From positions 1,364,001-1,428,000 of the forward strand of contig NZ_CM001442.1 in NCBI RefSeq assembly GCF_000244915.1: a DNA stretch of 64,000 nucleotides, in the 5' to 3' direction. Below, in pieces: positions 58,826 to 64,000 of this stretch. Numbering within the stretch: the stretch's first letter is position 1; each line of letters begins with the position of its first letter. The position numbers and the translations under genes were made by a program. The DNA is from Bradyrhizobium sp. WSM471 (lineage in GTDB: Bacteria > Pseudomonadota > Alphaproteobacteria > Rhizobiales > Xanthobacteraceae). Below the pieces are notes generated by a model. It was given only the letters and a program-made list of their open reading frames with translations. It searched no databases and was not told the origin of the DNA.

Positions 58826-58859
58826 AACGACCCCAGTGCTTAAAGCGGCTGGGGTCGTT
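58826..58859 (-). terminator. Intrinsic terminator of the cold-shock gene
   Basis: A perfect 11-bp stem AACGACCCCAG / CTGGGGTCGTT with a 12-nt loop lies 58 bp after the cspA stop. In the cspA direction it is followed by TCATTTCTC, a moderately T-rich tail. Confidence 0.75.
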
Positions 58860-58916
58860 CCGAGGTAAGCGCCAGACTTGGGAGGGGGGCTGAGGCCAGA
58901 CGCCTACGACATGAAA

Positions 58917-59129
58917 TCAGACACGCAGATCTTCCGCACTGCTTTTACCGCGCCTCGGGTCGACTTTAAGCTCGTAAGAGACTGCCTGCCCTTCCCGCAG
59001 GTCAGAGAGGCCAGCGCGCTCCAGGGCGCTTATGTGTACAAAAATGTCTTGGCCGCCCCCATCCGGCTGAATGAAGCCGAAACCCTTCGTCGCGTTAAAC
59101 CATTTCACAACACCCCTCGCCACTCCCAT
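58917..59129 (-). CDS. cspA: Cold-shock protein (CspA family)
   Basis: 70 residues, a single cold-shock OB domain. RNP1 KGFGFIQ and RNP2 DIFVHIS are intact. Acts as an RNA/ssDNA chaperone. It has its own terminator and a leader region of up to 400 bp upstream, which in this family often regulates translation by temperature. Intact and well preserved among remnants. Which of the several rhizobial csp paralogues it represents cannot be told. Confidence 0.95.
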   Translation of the reverse strand: MGVARGVVKWFNATKGFGFIQPDGGGQDIFVHISALERAGLSDLREGQAVSYELKVDPRRGKSSAEDLRV

Positions 59130-59531
59130 CTCCTATTTGAGCAATACTGTAGGGTAGTTCTGGTCGGACCATTCGGGCGATTCGCGCATTGACGCACAAT
59201 CTCCGCTGCTTCGGCGTCAGCGTAGTTCGCTTGAGGAGTTCGAGTATGGCGAGCCTGGGCGATCATGCTTTCATGCCAGAGACCAGGCACAGCCGACGGG
59301 TTTGACCCAGGTCGCATCGTTCTGATCTTCCATCCTGTTGCGTCACTTGGGTGACGAAGGTTACGTGGGGGGTTCTCCTAGCAGGGAAGCCGCGAATTTC
59401 ATCGGCCCAGATGGCTCATCGGCCACTATTTTGAGGACAAGCAGCGGCCTCGCAACTACCAAAAGGGGTAGCTGGACGAGCGTACCGCACCAAATTAGCA
59501 TGCTCCCATGACTGTTCGGAGAACATAGAAG
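59130..59531. other. Divergent region between cspA and a small hypothetical gene
   Basis: About 400 bp, no gene. It should hold the cspA promoter and leader. A short inverted repeat CGTCAC-TTGG-GTGACG lies at 59341-59356. Confidence 0.5.
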
Positions 59532-59837
59532 ATGAACTGGAAGAACGAACTGGAGGCGCTGGTTCAACAATCCGCGGCACTCGTAGAACGCGCACGGAGC
59601 GTAGCGCCTATTCCAAAGCTTGTAGCACCCATCGCGCCAATCGCAAAAGCTTCCCCGCCCGATTCTGCCCGGCGGTTGAGCTGGAACACCTCCGAGCGAG
59701 AGCACATCAGCAAACGAGTTGCGAATTTCAGGGCGCATCAAGAGCGCGTGCGCCGCGAGCGCGACGAATATTTTTCCCGCACGATGCAACGGACACGAGA
59801 TCTCGCGAGAGGCCACGGCTCCGACGAACAGATGTAG
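59532..59837 (+). CDS. Small conserved rhizobial hypothetical protein
   Basis: 101 residues, MNWKNELEALVQQSAALVER at the start and a helical, highly charged end (REHISKRVANFRAHQERVRR ERDEYF). Hydrophilic, no signal. I recognise a recurring rhizobial family of this layout (a DWKNEVEALVEQ start, ERxxIxQRVANFKAHQERF later), often found in symbiosis regions. Role unknown. GAACATAGAAG precedes the ATG. Confidence 0.72.
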   Translation: MNWKNELEALVQQSAALVERARSVAPIPKLVAPIAPIAKASPPDSARRLSWNTSEREHISKRVANFRAHQERVRRERDEYFSRTMQRTRDLARGHGSDEQM

Positions 59838-60451
59838 GCGGTCGGACAGTCGCGCAACTTTGCTAACAATCCGCCAAATCGCGCCAGAAGAGTCGACTGC
59901 GGCCGACCACCGGCTGGGAACGGCGAGTAGCCGTGAGAGTCGTACGAGGCTCCAAAAGACGCCCGTCACAGCCCATCTGAGGATTGCCGCGCGCTGAGGA
60001 TTGCCGCGTCGTGTCCTCACGCCATAGGTTGCTCTCGTACTGGATGCGCTGGGGGCAACCACGCGATCGTTGTAGTGGCGCCGCCGACGCCCACACGAAT
60101 CTGGCGCATGGATTTTGCACCGCCGAGGAAGGCGTGGGTGTTGACCCTACCCCTCAGGCTTAATCCAGATTGACGTTCGTTCTGGCCGAAGACGAGGACC
60201 AGAGCATGCAGCACGTTCGAGATCGGAAGGCCCGATCTGCTGGCTCGGCGCGTGAGGCAGAGACGCGAGATGTGCGCGTCGGGGAAGAGTTGAGATCAGA
60301 CGCGCTTCACTGGAGATCGCGATAGGCATTTTGCTGCATCGGACCGTTGTTGTCGCGGAGTGTGAAAGCACGGAGTCGACATCGTCCGCGATGATCGAGA
60401 CGCTGGGAGCGAAATGACGAATGATGATCGTCGTGCACGGCATGACTTGGC
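59838..60451. other. Region between hypothetical gene and IS91 transposase
   Basis: About 610 bp. No gene is supported. The right part, next to the IS91 transposase stop, probably contains one end of the IS91 element, but I cannot define it. Confidence 0.45.
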
Positions 60452-61656
60452 TCACGATGTGTCGCATCGGAACGGTGATGTTCGAGGGCTGGAGCATCTG
60501 AAGCTGTGTCGAAAGCGCTCAATGATGCGCATCACGCCACCACAATCGGGCCAGGCAGGAACTTCGGCCCAGGTTTGAGCTTCCAAATCCACAGGCGGCG
60601 GCTCGCTGTCGTTTGGGGCTGTCTCATGATCGAGAAGTTCGCGGCAAAAGGCGAGCTTGGCAGCGCGATGGCGGTTGGCCATGAAGCCGAAGTGGCGGAT
60701 GCGATGGAAACCGTCGGGCAGCGTATGAAGCAGGAAGCGGCGAATGAACTCGTCGGGCTTGAGCTTCATGATCTTTGTCGCGCCGTCCTGGCGGTAATCC
60801 TTCCATGTGAAGGCAACATGATCGTTGTCGGGTGCGACGAGCCGGCTGCTGGCGATCGCGACGCGATGGGTATAGCGGCCGAGATAGGCCAGCACCTGTG
60901 CGGGTCCGCCGAAGGGCCGCTTGGCGCAAGCGATCCAGTTGACGCGCTGCATGGCTTTGATGCGACCAGCGAAAGCGTCGAGTTCGGCAAGAGAAGCAAG
61001 ATCGCCGAAGAAGCGCAAGGCGCCGGCGTTGAAGACCCCGATCAGGCGTTTGAGAAAAAGCCAGCGAAAGAGCCGGGACAGCGGTTTGACGGCCAGGAAG
61101 AAGTTCGGTCGGCTGGCGATCCAGCGTGTTCCATCAGGTGACGGGCCGCCGCCCGGCACGACACAGTGAATGTGGGGATGATGCGTTAGCGCTTGTCCAC
61201 AGGTGTGCAGGACCGCGACGCCGCCGATCTCCGCGCCGAGCCGGCGCGGATTGGCAGCAAGCGTCGGTCATCGCCTCGGCGGCGGCCTTAAACAGGATGG
61301 CATAGACGACCGCCTTGTTTTGGAAAGCAATCGCGGCGATCGGTGCAGGAAGCGTAAAGACGACGTGGAAGTAGGGAACCGGCAGCAGGTCGGCTTCTCG
61401 CGCGGCACGGCACGCGGCTCGGGCTGGCCCCTGACACTTCGGACAATGCCGATTCCGGCAGGAATTATAGGCGATCCGCGTCATGCCGCAGTCATTGCAG
61501 GCCTCGACATGGCCGCCGAGCGCCTTGGTTCATCACCCGCCGCTCGACGCGACCGAGATGACCGGCATGGTCACGACGATAGGCGTCGCCATGCCGGCGC
61601 AAGATATCGGCAATCTCGATGGCGGGTCGGTGCGGGCGGACGTCGGGGCGGGTCAT
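60452..61656 (-). pseudogene. IS91-family transposase, frameshifted
   Basis: From the ATG at 61656 the pieces are: RPAIEIADILRRHGDAYRRD, then after a one-base insertion near 61,520 ALGGHVEACNDCGMTRIAYN SCRNRHCPKCQG (zinc region), PVPYFHVVFTLPAPIAAIAF, and after a second shift near 61,235 HHPHIHCVVPGGG, the HUH nuclease His motif. The rest is open to 60452 (LAYLGRYTHRVAIASSR with the catalytic Tyr region; end RCDTS). Complete in extent but dead because of two frameshifts. It follows a tyrosine recombinase gene by 22 bp. Confidence 0.88.
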
Positions 61657-61678
61657 AAGCCGGATCCCGGAGCCGTTG

Positions 61679-62542
61679 TCATGCCGGTGGCGTCACCTCC
61701 AGCGACACGCGGTCGAGCGGGCTCTGCGTCGCCCGGATCGTATGGGTGGCGACCTGCGTGTAGCGCGCCGTCGACGACGGATTATTGTGCCCGAGCAGTA
61801 CCTGGATGATCCGGATGTCGATTCCGTTCTCCAGAAGATGTGTCGCGAAGCTGTGGCGCAGCGTGTGCAGCGTGACGCGCTTGGTCAGGCCCGCAGCCTT
61901 GACCGCCGAGCGGCAGGCGGCATGCAACACGGTCGGATCAATCGGGTGACCTTCGTCACGCCCAGGGAACAGATAAAGCCGCGGCCGGGCGAGCCGCCAG
62001 TAGGTGCGCAGGATGCCGAGCAGTTGGGACGACAGCATCACGTTGCGATCCTTCGCGCCTTTGCCGTGGCGCACCTGGATGACACCGCGGGTGCTGTCGA
62101 TGTCTTCGATCCGCAGTCCCGCGACCTCGGAGGCCCTGGGGCCGGCCGCATAGGCGGTGGTGAGCGCGGCGCGGCTCTTCAGGCTCGACACCGCCTCGAG
62201 GAACTGCACCACTTCGTCGGCGCTGAGAACGACCGGCAGCTTGCGGGGCTCTCGCGCATAGGGAATGCGCTCGGGGATGAGCGCCTCGCCGAGCGTGACG
62301 CCGTAGAAAAACCGTAGCGCACAGACGATGATCTGGTTCAGCGCCGGCCATGAGATGTCGGTCGAGACCAGATGCACCTGGAAGGCCCGGACGTCTTCCA
62401 GCTCCAACCGCTCAGGCGATCGGCCGAAATAGCGGCTGAACTTCGAAACCGCGCTGATGCAGGATCGCTGCGTCGCCGGCGACAGATTGCGGACTGTCAT
62501 ATCCTCGATCATGCGGCGGCGAAGAGGGCTCAAATCGGCCAT
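61679..62542 (-). CDS. Tyrosine recombinase associated with the IS91 element
   Basis: 287 residues from the ATG at 62542; 43 further codons upstream in the open frame are rejected. Core-binding SAM-like domain 1-95 and the catalytic domain with Arg in AAGPRASEVAGL, HTLRHSFATHLL (His-x-x-Arg) and LLGHNNPSSTARYTQV with the nucleophile Tyr. Intact. Such phage-integrase-like genes precede the rolling-circle transposase in a subgroup of IS91-like elements. A role in resolving transposition products is proposed for the family. Confidence 0.9.
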   Translation of the reverse strand: MADLSPLRRRMIEDMTVRNLSPATQRSCISAVSKFSRYFGRSPERLELEDVRAFQVHLVSTDISWPALNQIIVCALRFFYGVTLGEALIPERIPYAREPRKLPVVLSADEVVQFLEAVSSLKSRAALTTAYAAGPRASEVAGLRIEDIDSTRGVIQVRHGKGAKDRNVMLSSQLLGILRTYWRLARPRLYLFPGRDEGHPIDPTVLHAACRSAVKAAGLTKRVTLHTLRHSFATHLLENGIDIRIIQVLLGHNNPSSTARYTQVATHTIRATQSPLDRVSLEVTPPA

Positions 62543-62970
62543 CTCAATACCCTGTCTGAGGGGGGCTCCAACACCCACATCCTCTCCGCCAGGAGGCGAT
62601 CTACGCCACCTCGCCACGCACGCTGAGACAGCGGCTTCGTTCAATCCCAAATCGATTCGGTCTAACCCCATCCGGCTTTAGGCCGCACAATCCGCGAAAC
62701 GTCCTAACCGCGCTTGCATCGATGTCGGCGCGCCGCAGCTTGGCCGTCAGGCCATGACGGCTCCAGAACACGCGCACCAGCACACATCACACGAGCAGCG
62801 TAATAGCCTTGAAGAAGCCTCCCTCCTGATGTCCGTGTAGGGATGGGTGGCGTCGAGATCGAGGATGATCTGCAGGCCTCAACAATGCGAGAAATGCGCG
62901 CTACGCTCAGGAGAGGCCATTGCGGCACCCGCTGAGCTGTGCGTTATAAACAGAACGCTGCCATTGTAGC
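62543..62970. other. Region with a possible IS1380-type fragment
   Basis: About 430 bp. At 62,800-62,900 the minus strand reads in pieces IILDLDATHPYTDIRREA-like and GRLLQGYYAARV, which recall the IS1380 core (LDLDATDDPxHGHQEGxFFHGYY). No complete frame. Confidence 0.4.
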
Positions 62971-63660
62971 TCAGCGCTCAGTTGCAGGCAGCAAACCAAT
63001 CAGCGCTTTAGCCTCGGACTTCAGCACGTCAACGGCAGATTTCCGAGCATCTGCATCAAAGCGAGTGCGAATGGCGGAGACTGAGAGCGCGCCCCGCAAT
63101 TTGCCATAGACATCGATTACGGGCACCGCTGCGGCCGCAACCTCAGGATCACGCTCGCCGATCGAGACGTAGAAGCCACGATCTCTGATCTTCTTTCCAC
63201 CAGCTAATGCAAAATCGCGGTAAGCGGTAAGAACGCGGCCCGCAGCGCCACGATCAATCGGCAATCGTTGTCCTTCTTCGAGGTGATGCCGGACGGAACG
63301 CGGAGAATTAACGCGATAAAGGCAAATGCGCTCGTCGCCCTCCGCGATGTAGAAGGATGCGGTCTCTCCGGTTGCTTCGACCAGACGATGGAGCGAGGGT
63401 CTGATCAGGTCACCGAGGTCCAGCCCACGCTGATAGAGCGCCCCAAGGCGCCATAGCTCCGGTCCGGGTCGAAATAGGCGGTCGGTCCCCCGCACCAGGA
63501 ATCCGTCCGCTTCCAGGGATGCGGCAAGGCGAAGGACCGTGCTCTTGTAGAAGTCCGTCGCCTCGGCAATCTCGGTCAGCGTCATAGCTGCGCAATCAGG
63601 ACCGAAGGCCTTGAGGATCGCCAGGGCGCGCCCGACCGCATCAACCCCTGTCTTTGCCAT
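62971..63660 (-). CDS. IclR-family transcriptional regulator
   Basis: 229 residues. N-terminal winged helix (AVGRALAILKAFGPDCAAMT then LTEIAEATDFYKSTVLRLAA SLEADGFLVR) and C-terminal effector domain (GETASFYIAEGDERICLYRV; GAAGRVLTAY). It is divergent from the ABC transporter gene at 63824, with a 163-bp shared region holding palindromes centred near 63,686 and 63,746. It most likely controls that transporter and its own expression in response to a small organic acid or aromatic compound. Confidence 0.92.
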   Translation of the reverse strand: MAKTGVDAVGRALAILKAFGPDCAAMTLTEIAEATDFYKSTVLRLAASLEADGFLVRGTDRLFRPGPELWRLGALYQRGLDLGDLIRPSLHRLVEATGETASFYIAEGDERICLYRVNSPRSVRHHLEEGQRLPIDRGAAGRVLTAYRDFALAGGKKIRDRGFYVSIGERDPEVAAAAVPVIDVYGKLRGALSVSAIRTRFDADARKSAVDVLKSEAKALIGLLPATER

Positions 63661-63676
63661 TGATACAGCCTCGTGT

Positions 63677-63694
63677 TCTGTTCTGCAGAACAGA
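63677..63694. promoter_or_regulatory. Perfect 18-bp palindromic operator
   Basis: TCTGTTCTGCAGAACAGA is its own reverse complement and lies 17 bp before the iclR start, where a repressor would block its own transcription. A second, interrupted copy TTCTG-TGTTG-CAGAA lies at 63739-63753, with GC flanks that also match. A looser repeat CCTGTT...AACAGG lies at 63784-63806 before the ABC gene. Confidence 0.8.
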
Positions 63695-63823
63695 TATCCA
63701 GAATGGATAGAAAGTCCAGTGTCCCATGCTCATCTGCGTTCTGTGTTGCAGAATGCAATTGACTCCGGATAGAGCAAAAGTTACCTGTTTTGAGGCTTAG
63801 AACAGGTTCTGCGGAGCGAAACA

Positions 63824-64000
63824 ATGGAAGGGCAGCCGGCACTTGCCGTCGACCTGCGCGACGTAATGATTCGCTTTGGCGACTTCACCGCCGTGAAAAG
63901 CATGAACCTCCAGGTCGGCGAAACCGAATTCGTTGCAGTGGTCGGGCCGACCGGCTGCGGAAAATCGACCATTCTCAATACTGTCACCGGACTGCTGAAG
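63824..64000 (+). CDS. ABC transporter ATP-binding protein, N-terminal part
   Basis: 59 codons from the ATG at 63824 to the right edge, no stop. Walker A GPTGCGKST is complete, preceded by the aromatic A-loop region VMIRFGDFTAVKSMNLQVG. The start resembles nitrate/sulfonate/taurine-type (SsuB/TauB/NrtD) ATPases. GCGGAGCGAA lies before the ATG. It is divergent from the IclR regulator gene. Permease and binding-protein genes are presumably to the right, outside the window. Confidence 0.88.
   Translation, partial: MEGQPALAVDLRDVMIRFGDFTAVKSMNLQVGETEFVAVVGPTGCGKSTILNTVTGLLK

Larger units (their letters stand above)
60452..62542 (-). mobile_element. IS91-like element (recombinase plus HUH transposase)
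   Basis: Two-gene unit on the minus strand, tyrosine recombinase then transposase. IS91 elements have no long terminal repeats, so limits are drawn at the genes only. The transposase is broken, so the copy cannot move by itself. Confidence 0.75.

Overview
The window reads as a high-GC alphaproteobacterial chromosome, most likely Bradyrhizobium or a close relative. I infer this from the gene neighbourhoods (tkt-gap-pgk-aldolase, zapA/6S RNA/5-FCL, ruvC-ruvA-membrane protein-ruvB leading into ybgC), from protein families that I associate with this genus, and from several large inverted-repeat elements between genes. No database search was possible, so every family name rests on motif and sequence recognition.

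Positions 1 to about 38,670 look like ordinary core chromosome with dense, intact genes. In order they are: a MotA/MotB-like pair (left edge partial); a cyclopropane-fatty-acid-synthase-like methyltransferase; an RND efflux adaptor and pump; a COG4637-like AAA ATPase with an acidic tail; suhB; a Sel1-repeat protein; a ThiE-like protein; a leftward carbon-metabolism cluster (class I aldolase, class II aldolase, pgk, gap, tkt); DUF4164-zapA-6S RNA-5-formyl-THF cyclo-ligase-YmdB-like phosphoesterase; a periplasmic molybdenum hydroxylase with its 2Fe-2S subunit and triheme cytochrome c; an orphan sensor kinase; a cluster of small, mostly exported proteins; two soluble chemoreceptors sharing a C-terminal domain; yebC; ruvC-ruvA-(membrane protein)-ruvB; and a metallophosphoesterase.

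At about 38,668 the next core gene, ybgC of the tol-pal cluster, is cut after its 27th codon and a large serine recombinase begins on the other strand. This is best read as the left junction (attL) of a genomic island that continues to the right edge of the window. The island has lower and more variable GC and long stretches without genes. It holds many degraded mobile elements (IS256, group II intron RT, IS630, IS4, IS110, IS91, possibly IS1380) and remnants of ordinary genes (an FkbM methyltransferase, a MetQ-like lipoprotein, queE, an exonuclease).

Intact cargo in the island is sparse: an adaptor-less RND pump of NolG/MexW type, queD, a MATE transporter, aspartate ammonia-lyase with a LysR regulator, an MFS transporter, a cold-shock protein, a small rhizobial hypothetical protein, an IS91-associated tyrosine recombinase, an IclR regulator with a clear palindromic operator, and the start of an ABC transporter ATPase. 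No nod, nif or type III secretion genes are visible, so calling it a symbiosis island would be inference only.
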